Positions 50,239 through 63,976 of a DNA stretch of 64,000 nucleotides are shown in pieces. Every line of letters begins with the position of its first letter. Position 1 is the first letter of the stretch. The position numbers and the translations under genes were made by a program. Source of the stretch: Oceanobacillus profundus (GTDB lineage Bacteria > Bacillota > Bacilli > Bacillales > Amphibacillaceae); NCBI RefSeq assembly GCF_003515705.1, contig NZ_QWEH01000001.1, forward strand, positions 62,001 to 126,000. Direction: 5' to 3'. The notes beneath the pieces are model-generated. The model searched no databases. It was not told the origin of the DNA and worked only from the letters and a program-made list of their open reading frames with translations.

Positions 50239-51020
50239 AAATTATGATTACGAATGACGACGGTATTTTTGAGCCGGGAGTTGAAGCGTTGGCTGATGTC
50301 CTCTCTCACTTTGGCGAGGTAGTCATTGTCTGCCCAGACACGGAAAAAAGTGCCTACAGTCATAAAATTACACTAGGACAACCATTGAAATTAAAGAAAA
50401 TTGATTTTGCACCTACTGCCGAAGCTTATGCGGTTAATGGTTCACCGGCGGATTGTGTAAAGCTTGCGATGGAAGTGCTGTTAAAGGAAAAGCCTGATAT
50501 CGTCTTTACGGGAATTAACCTTGGTCCCAATGTTGGAAGGGATATGTATTACTCGGGAACGATTGCTGCAGCACAAGAGGCGATGCTATACCAAGTCCCG
50601 TCTGTTGCGGTTTCCTTAGATACATTTAAAAAGGAAAACATTAAGTTTGGAATTGTAAAACAGATGCTATATCGCGTTGTGGAGGTGATTCTGCAAAATA
50701 AAATCGCAAAAAATGTCATGCTGAACGTTAATTTGCCGTATACGTCGAAGGAGCTTTGCAAAGGAGTTGCCGTTGTCCCAATGGATCTAACCATTTCGCG
50801 TTATCACTATACAGCCTTGAACGATCCTCAAGGTCAGGATTTTTACTGGTTAAAGGACAACTATCAAAATTTGAAGGTGAATGAGGGAACGGATTATCAG
50901 TTGCTGAAGGAAGGGTATATAACTGTCTCTCCCATTGACCTCAAGCATACACAGAAAAGAAAAATCGATCAAATCAGTCGCTGGTTTACCAACTTTAATT
51001 ATGTTCAGGAGGAGAACTAA
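50235..51020 (+). CDS. surE: SurE 5'/3'-nucleotidase
   Basis: A 261-residue SurE phosphatase. ITNDDGIFEPGV (metal-binding Asp-Asp), GSPADCVKLAM and DMYYSGTIAAAQEAM are typical. It removes phosphate from nucleoside 5'- and 3'-monophosphates and short polyphosphates. The start is TTG 50235, which overlaps the previous stop, preceded by AAGGAAAGGAAG. An in-frame ATG at 50211 is further inside the previous gene. SurE is not usual in Bacillaceae core genomes, so its presence in a transport operon is notable. Confidence 0.82.
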   Translation: MKIMITNDDGIFEPGVEALADVLSHFGEVVIVCPDTEKSAYSHKITLGQPLKLKKIDFAPTAEAYAVNGSPADCVKLAMEVLLKEKPDIVFTGINLGPNVGRDMYYSGTIAAAQEAMLYQVPSVAVSLDTFKKENIKFGIVKQMLYRVVEVILQNKIAKNVMLNVNLPYTSKELCKGVAVVPMDLTISRYHYTALNDPQGQDFYWLKDNYQNLKVNEGTDYQLLKEGYITVSPIDLKHTQKRKIDQISRWFTNFNYVQEEN

Positions 51021-52051
51021 TGATGAAAAAACTATTATTCTTATTGTGTGCTGGACTTTTATGTATTTTGGCAGCTTGTGGTAACAGTTCCGATGAGGAA
51101 GCAGATGCTTCAAGTGAAGAAGGTGAAAGTGAGTTAAGTGGTGAGCTGGAGTTTTACACATCACAGCCTGATGTTGATGCGGAGCAGCTAGTAGATGCGT
51201 TTAATGAAAAATATCCAGATGTCGAAGTCAATATTTTCCGCTCTGGTACAGAAGAGGTTATCAGTAAATTGAATGCGGAAAGCCAAGCAGGATCTGTTGT
51301 AGCGGACGTTCTTTTGCTTGCAGATTCGGTAACATTTGAAGGATTAAAGGAAGCAGATATGTTAATGGAATATAATTCTCCTGAAGCAGAAGCAATTCCA
51401 GAAGAGTTCGTGGATGCTGACGGAACGTATACAGGAACAAAGATGATGGCAACTGGTATTGTCATCAATACGGATGAAGTGACAGAAGCACCAACATCAT
51501 GGGATGCACTTGTTTCAGATGAGGGTAGTGATCAAGTTGTCATGCCAAGCCCATTGTACTCAGGAGCTGCAGCGTACAATCTTGGGATTTTTACCCGTAG
51601 TGACGGCTTTGGCTGGGATTTTTATGAAGGAATAAAAGCAAATAATCCAATGATTACAGAAGGAAATGGCGCTGTTATTGAAAACGTAGCATCCGGTCAA
51701 AAGAATTACGGCATGATTGTGGATTATTTAGTAGCTCGTGCTGCAAGTGATGGTTCACCAGTAGAGTTGATTTACCCTGAAGAAGGTGTACCTGTAATCA
51801 CGGAGCCAATTGGTATTACGGCAGATACAGAAGAAGCAGAACTAGCAAAAGCGTTTGTTGACTTCGTACTTTCTGAGGAAGGACAAGCATTGCAGGCTGA
51901 GATTGGATATACACCAATCCGTGAGGGAGTAGAAGCACCGTATGGCTTAAAATCCTTGGATGAAATTAAAACACTTAGCGCACCAACAGATGAACTATAT
52001 CAGAACCGTGAAGCTGATAAAGGGAAATTTGACGAATTATTTTCAAACTAG
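51020..52051 (+). CDS. ABC importer binding lipoprotein, Fe3+/2-aminoethylphosphonate type
   Basis: A 343-residue lipoprotein. The lipobox LAAC (Cys about residue 20) follows a typical signal, then an acidic linker. The mature domain starts at GELEFYTSQPDVDAEQLVDAF, matching AfuA/FutA/PhnS proteins. It starts at the last base of surE behind AGGAGGAG. The usual Tyr pair of ferric-binding proteins near the C-terminus is not clear, which favours an organic anion, such as a phosphonate or phosphate ester, over iron. This is an inference. Confidence 0.78.
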   Translation: MMKKLLFLLCAGLLCILAACGNSSDEEADASSEEGESELSGELEFYTSQPDVDAEQLVDAFNEKYPDVEVNIFRSGTEEVISKLNAESQAGSVVADVLLLADSVTFEGLKEADMLMEYNSPEAEAIPEEFVDADGTYTGTKMMATGIVINTDEVTEAPTSWDALVSDEGSDQVVMPSPLYSGAAAYNLGIFTRSDGFGWDFYEGIKANNPMITEGNGAVIENVASGQKNYGMIVDYLVARAASDGSPVELIYPEEGVPVITEPIGITADTEEAELAKAFVDFVLSEEGQALQAEIGYTPIREGVEAPYGLKSLDEIKTLSAPTDELYQNREADKGKFDELFSN

Positions 52052-52127
52052 AATCTAATGCAAGGGCTATAGGGTGATTACAGTGAACAGTCAAAAAAAG
52101 AATGGATTCAATCAGGAGGGAAAGCGC

Positions 52128-53810
52128 ATGAGCGCTATTTCCTCTGGCTTTTTCAATAGAAAGCTTTATAAAGTATTGGCAATTGGATTAATCATCATCT
52201 TTTTTATTATCCCGATTATCCGACTCATCATTATGAGCTTTCTGAGTGATGAAGGAATTAACTTCGATTATTATCATGCGATTTTAACAGATGGTCGGAC
52301 GTGGCAGGTATTACAAAACACGTTAATTGTGGTGGTCGGATCAACGATTATTTCACTCATCTTAGGTACAGCTTTTGCCTGGATGGTAGCCTATACCGAT
52401 ATACGCATGAAAGGGATTGTGCAGCTGTTTATCTTTTTGCCATTTATTATCCCATCTTACATAACTTCCCTGGCATGGGTGCAATTTTTCGGCCCTGCTG
52501 GGTTATTGACGAAAATGCTGGATCAGCTTCCATCGTGGAATCTCTATAGTATGTCTGGCATTATCTTTGTTATGGGGATTAGCCATTTTCCGCTCGTCTA
52601 TTTATTCACGGTTAATGTCTTTCGAAAAATTCCACGTGAAATGGAACTGGCAGCACGTATCTCTGGTGCATCAAGATGGACAGCTTTTTCCAAAATTGTC
52701 TTTCCAATGGCATTGCCAGGAGTTGTTGGTGGGTCGTTTATCGCATTTCTTGGAGGGTTAGATAACTTCGGAATCCCTGCCTTTTTAGGAACACCAGCCA
52801 ATATTTCAGTGCTTTCGACATATATTTATCAGAAAGTCATTGGCTTTGGACCTTCTGCCTTTAACGAAGCCGCTGTACTGTCTGTCATCCTTGGAGTGAT
52901 TGCGATTATTGGAATCAGTCTCCAATGGATATTGTTACGGAAGTCAAAACCGATTGAGACAACTAAACTGGATTATAGCCCACGCTATCATTTAGGAAAG
53001 AAAAAGCTAATAGCGGAGATTTTGATTTGGCTGTTTTTTGCTATGACCAGTATTTTTCCTTTCATCTCAATGGTTATGACATCATTTTTGAATGCCTATG
53101 GACTTGATTTTGTACCGGAAAACTTCTCTTTGAAAAATTACGCTTATATTTTATCCAGGAACTCTACGGTCGAATCAATTTTCACGAGCCTTAAACTGGC
53201 TGGTGTAACGACCGTGATTGGGATTATTGTCGGTACGATCTTTAGCTATTACCGTGTTCGGAAACCAAACGTAACGATGAGGCTTCAGGAATATGCAATT
53301 ACGATTCCGTATGCTTTGCCTGGAATGGTGCTTGCGTTGGCAATGATTTTTGCATGGATGGAGCCCATTCCTGGTTGGAATCCCGGTATTTATGGATCGA
53401 CTGCCATTTTATATATCGCCTATGTAACACGATTTTTAATTTTACAGGTGCGCAGTGGTATTACCGCTTTTCAGCAGGTTGATAAGGAGGTTGAAGAGGC
53501 AGCGCGGATTAATGGTACGAATGGATTTGGAAAGTGGAAGCGAATTATGATTCCATTAATCGCACCAGGCGTCTTAAGTGGTGCAATGCTCGTATTTTTA
53601 AGCGCGTTAACAGAGCTTACCGTATCTTCCTTATTGTATTCCTCAAATGCAGAGACAATTGGTGTTGCGATCTTAAGCTTCCAGCAGTCGGGGTATACAC
53701 TATATTCAACAGCCTTTTCGAGCTTAATTGTCGGCTTAATCATCGTCGGTTATTTTCTGTTATTTGCTAGTGGGGCACTTCGGAAAAGAAAGGTGGAAAA
53801 TGGGAAATGA
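52128..53810 (+). CDS. Fused two-domain ABC permease (AfuB/PhnU-V type)
   Basis: A 560-residue permease made of two linked six-helix domains. Two EAA loops are present, one with MELAARISGASRWTAFSKIVFPMALPG (about residues 175-200) and one with EEAARINGTNGFGKWKRIMIPLIAPG (about 470-495). Fused permeases of this kind serve ferric and 2-aminoethylphosphonate importers. AGGAGGG at 52115 matches ATG 52128. The frame is open to 52074 but has no better start. It overlaps the ATPase gene by 4 bp. Confidence 0.84.
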   Translation: MSAISSGFFNRKLYKVLAIGLIIIFFIIPIIRLIIMSFLSDEGINFDYYHAILTDGRTWQVLQNTLIVVVGSTIISLILGTAFAWMVAYTDIRMKGIVQLFIFLPFIIPSYITSLAWVQFFGPAGLLTKMLDQLPSWNLYSMSGIIFVMGISHFPLVYLFTVNVFRKIPREMELAARISGASRWTAFSKIVFPMALPGVVGGSFIAFLGGLDNFGIPAFLGTPANISVLSTYIYQKVIGFGPSAFNEAAVLSVILGVIAIIGISLQWILLRKSKPIETTKLDYSPRYHLGKKKLIAEILIWLFFAMTSIFPFISMVMTSFLNAYGLDFVPENFSLKNYAYILSRNSTVESIFTSLKLAGVTTVIGIIVGTIFSYYRVRKPNVTMRLQEYAITIPYALPGMVLALAMIFAWMEPIPGWNPGIYGSTAILYIAYVTRFLILQVRSGITAFQQVDKEVEEAARINGTNGFGKWKRIMIPLIAPGVLSGAMLVFLSALTELTVSSLLYSSNAETIGVAILSFQQSGYTLYSTAFSSLIVGLIIVGYFLLFASGALRKRKVENGK

Positions 53811-54847
53811 CTACGTCAATCATTCATATTAATAAAAAATTCGGTAGCTTTCAAGCGCTCAAAGATGTAAATTTAACCGTAAAGGATGGAGAGTTTCTTG
53901 CTATTTTAGGACCATCTGGATGTGGGAAAACAACCTTGCTCCGACTGCTCGCGGGATTTGAATCTCCAACAGATGGTACAATTCAAATCGATAACAAGAA
54001 GGCAGCCACAGCTAAGAAGGTTATCCCGCCAGAGCGCAGAAATGTCAGCATGGTTTTTCAGTCATTTGCTCTTTGGCCCCATTTGAATGTTCGAGAGCAT
54101 GTACAGTTTGCCATGAAATACCACCGTTTTGTTGGACCTGCATTTAAGGAAAAGAAAAAGGCGGAAGAGCGAATTGATGAAGTGTTGAAAATTGTTGGCT
54201 TAGAGCAGTTCGGCAGCCGAATGCCTGGTGAACTTTCCGGTGGACAAAAACAGCGTGTATCACTTGCGCGAGCGATTGCACCGGAGCCACAGCTGTTGTT
54301 GATGGATGAACCACTCAGCAACCTTGATGCGGAATTACGGATTGAGATGCGTCATGAGATTCAAAAGCTGCATCGACTAACGAAAGCTTCGATACTTTAT
54401 GTGACACATGATCAAGGAGAAGCGCTTGCGATGGCGGATCGAATTGTAGTGATGAACGCTGGTAAGATTGAGCAAATTGGTACACCAGAACAAATCTATA
54501 ATCAACCGAAAACCCCATTTGTAGCCAAATTTGTTGGGAAAGCTAATCTGTTCGAAGGAACTTGGGATGGCTCGACATTTATGCATAAGAATGTCTCTGT
54601 AACATGGGAGGATTGCGGTATTTCAGAAAATCTAAAGGAGCAGAACCTATATGCACTGCGTCCGGAACAAATTCGTCTTTCTACATCGGATGAAAGCCAG
54701 ATTCGAGGGACAGTTGTTACGAAGCAGTTCCAAGGAAAGGAGTATCAATATGTAGTTGATGTCAGTGGACAAGAGATTGTTGTTGACTTGCCACTTCATG
54801 AGCAGTTTGAAATTGGGGAGGGGGTAGGGATTGTTCCAAGGATGTAA
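53807..54847 (+). CDS. ABC transporter ATPase (PotA/FbpC/PhnT type)
   Basis: A 346-residue ATPase with Walker [10 protein letters not shown] (about 36-44), signature LSGGQKQR (about 144), Walker B LLLMDEP, H-loop THDQGEA and a C-terminal TOBE-like region from about residue 255 ([10 protein letters not shown]). It energises the binding protein and fused permease before it and ends the operon. A terminator follows within 50 bp. Confidence 0.86.
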   Translation: MTTSIIHINKKFGSFQALKDVNLTVKDGEFLAILGPSGCGKTTLLRLLAGFESPTDGTIQIDNKKAATAKKVIPPERRNVSMVFQSFALWPHLNVREHVQFAMKYHRFVGPAFKEKKKAEERIDEVLKIVGLEQFGSRMPGELSGGQKQRVSLARAIAPEPQLLLMDEPLSNLDAELRIEMRHEIQKLHRLTKASILYVTHDQGEALAMADRIVVMNAGKIEQIGTPEQIYNQPKTPFVAKFVGKANLFEGTWDGSTFMHKNVSVTWEDCGISENLKEQNLYALRPEQIRLSTSDESQIRGTVVTKQFQGKEYQYVVDVSGQEIVVDLPLHEQFEIGEGVGIVPRM

Positions 54848-54881
54848 AGGGGTATGGAAGCACGGTTTCTCTTATGCATTT

Positions 54882-54914
54882 AAAGGAGAGGGAAATTTAG
54901 AACTCTCCTTTTGT
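54882..54914 (+). terminator. Terminator of the phosphoesterase-ABC operon
   Basis: AAAGGAGAG pairs with CTCTCCTTT over a 12-base loop, then TTGTG. Confidence 0.7.
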
Positions 54915-55007
54915 GATTTGTTCTAACATTATAAAATTTATGTGCTATAAGCTAACTTGTACAACAGTTCGGCTCACCCTCATTTTTATTGAAAGGGGGT
55001 GAAGCTT

Positions 55008-55088
55008 ATGTCAGTTTACGAGGCGATTTCTTTGATGATTTCCTTTGGTGCCTTAATTGCACTGCTGACAATAGACAGAGAAAAATAG
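55008..55088 (+). CDS. Holin-like small toxin (26 residues)
   Basis: GAAAGGGGGTG at 54991-55001 precedes ATG 55008. The frame encodes MSVYEAISLMISFGALIALL followed by TIDREK, a single hydrophobic helix with a short polar end. Sequence and length fit the putative holin-like toxin family (relatives of TxpA/BsrG-type type I toxins) that starts M-VYEA-SLMI-FG. A terminator hairpin starts at the stop codon. Type I partners are antisense RNAs, and one could be made from the opposite strand here, but I see no clear promoter. Confidence 0.65.
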   Translation: MSVYEAISLMISFGALIALLTIDREK

Positions 55089-55130
55089 ACCTCCCTTGAG
55101 TCTCCAACCTTGGGGGATGGTCTATTTTTT
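55086..55130. terminator. Terminator after the small toxin
   Basis: TAGACC...CCC pairs with GGG...GGTCTA and is followed by seven Ts on the plus strand. The convergent minus-strand reading frame ends at the same hairpin. Confidence 0.65.
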
Positions 55131-55335
55131 TCTACTCATCTGAGCCAGTTCCTCTTTTGAGTAGCAGCTATTTGTATATTCAACCGTAGGTGTTCCAGCA
55201 CTTACAGTTGTTTTAATATATGTTGTATATACAATATTATAACCATATTCCGTTATATTAGCAATGTTGGTTTCCTGGCTTTTATCTAAGAAGAATTTAC
55301 TGTTTCTGAGGTAGTAAATTCTAGTGTTGATTTTC
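55122..55335 (-). pseudogene. Startless reading frame fragment
   Basis: The minus strand is open from about 55335 down to TAG at 55122-55124 and encodes about 70 residues (for example NIVYTTYIKTTVSAGTP and YSKEELAQMSRKK) with coding-like composition but no start codon or ribosome binding site. It overlaps the end of the SunI-like gene in another frame, so it may be a frame-shifted remnant of a second gene. Confidence 0.3.
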
Positions 55336-55587
55336 TATAAAAGCTAATATCTTTTCCTTCACGGAACCAATACTTGTATAAATGATGTAATTGGACTTAA
55401 TTGTCTTAATGTGGATTCGATCTGTTGTTCCGTATGGATATCCAATCCTATTAGCTGTTTTGTCTTCACCAGCATAAGATTCATCATTCGTTACATCCAT
55501 AATCTCTGAAATAGGAATTTTAATCTTTTGTAGCTGCCATTTAATTACGATTTTGTCTTCTTCTTTTATAACCTTTACGTCAAACAT
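55321..55587 (-). CDS. SunI/YnzG-family protein
   Basis: An 88-residue protein with KIVIKWQLQKIKIPISEIMDVTND followed by YAGEDKTANRIGYPYGTTDR, the conserved core of the family that includes SunI, the sublancin immunity protein. Unlike SunI this protein has no membrane helix, as in the YnzG-like members. ATG 55587 is preceded by AAAGGTGA. A GTG 12 bp upstream overlaps that site. It may give immunity to a bacteriocin, but no bacteriocin gene is adjacent. Confidence 0.65.
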   Translation of the reverse strand: MFDVKVIKEEDKIVIKWQLQKIKIPISEIMDVTNDESYAGEDKTANRIGYPYGTTDRIHIKTIKSNYIIYTSIGSVKEKILAFIENQH

Positions 55588-55838
55588 GATACTCTTCACC
55601 TTTCCTTTTTAGGGGTGTATACGGATTCTGAATTATTGTTATATTCCTAACTACTAGTATACAAGGTTTTACGTATATAACCGAGTAATCGACTTTCCAA
55701 TCAATTATGTGGGTAATCTAAGACCAAATTCGGATTTATTTCTTATCATAAAAGAAGTCATTGTATCATTTTGATTGAATTTTCTTACTAAATCATATAG
55801 TATTAGCTTGAATTTAATTGCGGAGGAGTGGATAAAAG

Positions 55839-56345
55839 ATGGCAAATGTATGTTTTCTACTTGCGGGTGGTTATGAAGATTCAGAAATGAAGAATCCGTA
55901 TGATGCAATGAATGAAGCGGGTCACAAAACGGTTGTTGTAGGACTTGAAAAGGGTACGGAGCTTAAAGGGAAGAAAGGTACGGCAGCGTATACTTCCGAG
56001 CTTTCCATAAGTGAAGTGAAGGCTGACGATTATGATGCGGTTATTATTCCTGGTGGATCAGCTCCAGAAGCGCTTCGTGTGAGTGACGAAGTGGTGGAAT
56101 TTGTTAAACAAGCACATGAACAGGGAATAGTGATTGCTGGTATTTGTCATGGTCCCCAAGTAATGATTAGCGCGGATATCCTGAATGGAGTAAATTCAAC
56201 TTCTTACATTGGCATCCGTGATGATGTGAAAAATGCTGGAGCTAACTTTTTAGATCAAGAGGTAGTGGTTGATGGAAATATTATCACTTCTCGTACACCT
56301 AAGGATGAACCGGCATTTATTAAAGAAATTTTAAATAAATTATAA
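55839..56345 (+). CDS. DJ-1/PfpI-family protein (YfkM-like)
   Basis: A 168-residue DJ-1/PfpI domain. The nucleophile elbow is AGICHGPQVM with Cys near residue 104, and DDYDAVIIPGGSAPEALR holds the preceding Asp-Gly-rich loop. Family members deglycate proteins or act on glyoxals in stress response (general stress protein 18/YfkM type in Bacillus). GCGGAGGAGTG precedes ATG 55839. A hairpin at about 56356-56390 ending in TTTT follows. Confidence 0.82.
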   Translation: MANVCFLLAGGYEDSEMKNPYDAMNEAGHKTVVVGLEKGTELKGKKGTAAYTSELSISEVKADDYDAVIIPGGSAPEALRVSDEVVEFVKQAHEQGIVIAGICHGPQVMISADILNGVNSTSYIGIRDDVKNAGANFLDQEVVVDGNIITSRTPKDEPAFIKEILNKL

Positions 56346-56355
56346 GATTGTTTCG

Positions 56356-56390
56356 AGGGGATCTCTTCTAGTATTGGGAGGGATCCTTTT
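56356..56390 (+). terminator. Terminator after the DJ-1 gene
   Basis: GGGGATC...CTTC pairs imperfectly with GGGAGGGATCC and leads into TTTT. Confidence 0.55.
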
Positions 56391-56452
56391 ATACGGGCAG
56401 AAGCGAAAGTACTATGTGATATATGAATTTTTTAGGTTAGGGAGAGACCAAA

Positions 56453-57202
56453 ATGAAACAAATCTACGCCTTTGAGTCGAAAAGAGATTATGAAAAATAC
56501 CAGGATACCATCGAAAGGTTCCAAAACAAATTGGTCACGTACCAGCAGGAGTTGGAGCAAAACTACGCATTAAACGATTTACCAAAGGCGATTGTATGGA
56601 CAACGGGTGAATTAGCAACAACCACTTTCTCAGAAATTCCGATTCCTGCTTTTACGAATAAGGATGTCATTTATATCTCTCCCGATATAAGATATTGGAG
56701 GAATTTATTTGTTCAACAGCTAGAGGGACGAGAACATCCACGTATCAAGGCATTCTATGAAAGCCTTTCTGAAGAACATATTTTTGCGATAGTTGGACAC
56801 GAATTAATGCATCACTCCGATTTATTTGTTGATGAGTTCGATGATGACCGAGAAGATAGCATTTGGTTTGAAGAAGGCATGTGCGAATATTTATCAAAGA
56901 AATTAATTTTAGATGAAGAAGCGTTCAACGAAATAACAAATGTAGAGACAGAACTGGTAGAGATGTTTAAGGATACATATGGGCACCACTCTATTGATGC
57001 GTTTGGAGAGGCTAGCTATCAAGGTAGTTTGACGAGTATTATGTTTGATTATTGGCGCAGTTTTTTGGCTGTAAAGTATTTAGTGGAAGAACAAGCTAAT
57101 CATGATGTGAAACAAGTTTTTAAAGCGTATCAAGAGTGGCATACGAATGGCAGGAAAGAGCCGCTGTCGGTATATATTGGGATACAGTCCTTTTTCGATT
57201 GA
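56453..57202 (+). CDS. HEXXH-containing putative metallopeptidase
   Basis: A 249-residue soluble protein with AIVGHELMHHSDLF (zinc-binding HEXXH near residue 122) and, about 30 residues later, WFEEGMCEYLSKK, whose Glu pair is the expected third ligand in gluzincins. There is no signal peptide. GGGAGAG precedes ATG 56453. I recognise no precise family. A peptidase or DUF related to basic membrane or plant-type gluzincins is likely. Standing alone, it gives no context. Confidence 0.6.
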   Translation: MKQIYAFESKRDYEKYQDTIERFQNKLVTYQQELEQNYALNDLPKAIVWTTGELATTTFSEIPIPAFTNKDVIYISPDIRYWRNLFVQQLEGREHPRIKAFYESLSEEHIFAIVGHELMHHSDLFVDEFDDDREDSIWFEEGMCEYLSKKLILDEEAFNEITNVETELVEMFKDTYGHHSIDAFGEASYQGSLTSIMFDYWRSFLAVKYLVEEQANHDVKQVFKAYQEWHTNGRKEPLSVYIGIQSFFD

Positions 57203-57323
57203 TGAGAGCCTTTCTGGAATGATTTAAAAGAAGATTCTCAGATATTTTTGGGTAAAAATCTAACGCTCATCATACATCTTTTTATAGTAAACTAGAAACA
57301 AATGTACTAACGGAGGAGAAGCA

Positions 57324-57479
57324 ATGAACAACACTTCTAAAAAGAGAAAATCACCTTTAATTCTACTTGCAGCATGCATGATTGCTGTTGCTGGTCTAGC
57401 GGATATTAAATACCGAGGATTATTCTTTCGTCTATTGCCTGAATCGGTGCAATCCTTTCTTGCTCAGATTATAAAGTAG
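57324..57479 (+). CDS. Small membrane protein (51 residues)
   Basis: GGAGGAG at 57312 and ATG 57324 open a 51-codon frame. It has a basic N-terminus (SKKRKSP), a helix LILLAACMIAVAGLA and a second amphipathic stretch (GLFFRLLPESVQSFL). Codon use and start signals are convincing. I do not recognise the family. Confidence 0.5.
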   Translation: MNNTSKKRKSPLILLAACMIAVAGLADIKYRGLFFRLLPESVQSFLAQIIK

Positions 57480-57662
57480 TGGGAGTATATTATTCCTTTC
57501 TATGAAAGAGGGGTGTTTATATTGTGAGAACGTCGACAAGAAAATATGTATTTAGATTTAGTTAAGCGCGATTCTATTATTTGTTTTCACCATGAATAGC
57601 ATAAAAAGCCTATTGAATTTAACTTATTAAGTAATTAGTCACAAACTTTTCAAGTGGGTATA

Positions 57663-57791
57663 TTGCAATTGAAACCGCAATCATATATAATAGAATTAAA
57701 TAAGGATTGTTACTGTTCGGCAGGCAAAACCTGAATTAATTAAATTTGTGGGGGAATTACGCTGCAATTTTAACTAATTCAGGTTTTTTAT
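57663..57791 (+). promoter_or_regulatory. licT promoter, cre-like site, RAT and leader terminator
   Basis: TTGCAA (57663-57668) and TATAAT (57686-57691) are 17 bp apart, with a cre-like TGAAACCGCAATCA (57670-57683, one mismatch) between them. GGATTGTTACTGTTCGGCAG at 57704, continuing CAAAACC, is a textbook RAT for BglG-family proteins. It overlaps a terminator formed by AACCTGAATTA (57728) and its partner ending at 57785, followed by TTTTTT. LicT therefore regulates its own gene. Confidence 0.82.
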
Positions 57792-57835
57792 TTCCTGATA
57801 TTTTTCATAAATACTTTATTCAGGTGGGAAGGCAA

Positions 57836-58693
57836 ATGGAAATTAAACAGATTTTAAACAATAATGTTTTATTAGCTACAGATGAAGCAGAACAAGAGGT
57901 AGTTGTAATGGGCAGAGGTCTTGCTTTTAAGAAAAAGCCAGGAGATGCTGTTGATGCTGCTAAAATTGAAAAAACCTTTATTCTGGAGGACGCAGGAGTT
58001 GCTAATAAATTAGCTGAATTAATGGAAGATGTTTCCGAAGTTTATTTGGATCTTTCTTATAAAATTCTCGAATTAGCCAAATCCCACCTAACGTATAAAT
58101 TGGACGACTATTTGTATATAGCACTAACCGATCACTTGAGCTTTGCGATTACTAGGCATAAAAATGGGATTGATTTGAAAAATCCCCTACTCTGGGAAAT
58201 TCGCAGATACTATAAGCAAGAGTTTCAGATTGCTTTAAAAGCACTTGAAATTGTCGAAGAGGAAACAGGTGTGAGGCTTGAGGAGGATGAAGCTGCGTCT
58301 ATCGCACTCCATCTTGTTAATAGTCAGCTTTCTGGTGAAAGCATGGGGGCTGCAGTTCAAGTTACAGAAATGGTTAATACGATTTTAACAATCGTAAAAT
58401 ACTACTTCAAAATTGAATTAGATGAAGAATCGATTAATTATGACCGATTCTTAACCCATCTCCGTTTCTTTGCGATTCGCTTTATTCGAAAAGAAAAACA
58501 AGATGAAATGTATGACAATTTTCTATATGAACAGATACAACAAAAGTATGCAAAAGCATTTGGATGTACAGAAAGAATAGCAGCATACATTGCGAATCAT
58601 TATAATTGGGAAATTTCCAATGATGAGAAGGTCTATTTAACCATTCATATCCATCGGGTAACCTATCGTCAGACAAAATCAGAAGAAAACTAA
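57836..58693 (+). CDS. licT: BglG-family transcriptional antiterminator LicT
   Basis: A 285-residue RNA-binding antiterminator. The first 55 residues (MEIKQILNNNVLLATDEAEQ onward) are the CAT RNA-binding domain. PRD1 (about 65-170) contains ALTDHLSFAI with the conserved His, and PRD2 (about 175-280) contains THLRFFAIRF. PTS phosphorylation of these domains sets its activity. I chose ATG 57836 (AGGTGGGAAGG upstream). The frame reaches back through the terminator. It acts on RATs at 57704 and 58795. Confidence 0.87.
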   Translation: MEIKQILNNNVLLATDEAEQEVVVMGRGLAFKKKPGDAVDAAKIEKTFILEDAGVANKLAELMEDVSEVYLDLSYKILELAKSHLTYKLDDYLYIALTDHLSFAITRHKNGIDLKNPLLWEIRRYYKQEFQIALKALEIVEEETGVRLEEDEAASIALHLVNSQLSGESMGAAVQVTEMVNTILTIVKYYFKIELDEESINYDRFLTHLRFFAIRFIRKEKQDEMYDNFLYEQIQQKYAKAFGCTERIAAYIANHYNWEISNDEKVYLTIHIHRVTYRQTKSEEN

Positions 58694-58701
58694 TCTTCTT
58701 A

Positions 58702-58880
58702 TGAAAACGCTTTTTAAAACTATTGACTTAGTATTAAAGTCGTGTTAAATTAAAAGCGTTAATTAATTAACAATAAAAACAATATATAAATTTAGGAATG
58801 TTACCTATTTTGGGCATAACCTGGACTGATTTGAAGAACACATATGATGTGTGCTATTCAAATTGGTTCAGGTTTTTTAT
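58702..58880 (+). promoter_or_regulatory. bglP promoter, cre-like site, RAT 2 and terminator
   Basis: TTGACT (58723-58728) and TTAAAT (58745-58750) make a promoter with 16-bp spacing. TGAAAACGCTTTTT (58702-58715) is a near-cre just upstream. GGAATGTTACCTATTTTGGG (58795), continuing CATAACCTGG, is a second RAT, and AACCTG...CAGGTT with TTTTTT ends the leader terminator at about 58880. Confidence 0.78.
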
Positions 58881-58912
58881 TTCACTAAATGAATTACGTA
58901 AAGGGAAGGTGA

Positions 58913-60838
<1,926 letters not shown>

Positions 60839-60934
60839 TCCATGCAATAGGAGGCGTTTCATGATAAGTGAAGCCTATCACTTTATATAAAGATCAATTA
60901 CTGCTTAACAACTAATGGTTAATAGGAGGAATAA

Positions 60935-62368
<1,434 letters not shown>

Positions 62369-62397
62369 GTTTACGCGAAGTTAATTGAACTAAATTT

Positions 62398-62433
62398 AAA
62401 AGGGAAAGCGTATCTTCGGATGCCTTTCCTTTT
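62398..62433 (+). terminator. Terminator between the two GH1 genes
   Basis: AAAAGGGAAAG pairs with CTTTCCTTTT around GCG/TATC.../GC. It would end most bglPH transcripts and lower expression of the second GH1 gene. Confidence 0.7.

Positions 62434-63976
<1,543 letters not shown>

Noticed and set aside
51020-54847. Ferric iron importer
   Set aside because: Sequence resemblance to Afu/Fbp systems exists, but there is no Fur box and the operon partners are phosphatases. An organophosphate ligand is preferred, with iron kept as an alternative.
57524-57565. Short GTG frame (MRTSTRKYVFRFS)
   Set aside because: It ends after 13 codons with no further support. The region 57480-57660 shows nothing else convincing.
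60855-60890. Nine-codon ORF (ATG 60861) between bglP and bglH
   Set aside because: The ribosome binding site is good, but the peptide is too short to support and may be chance.
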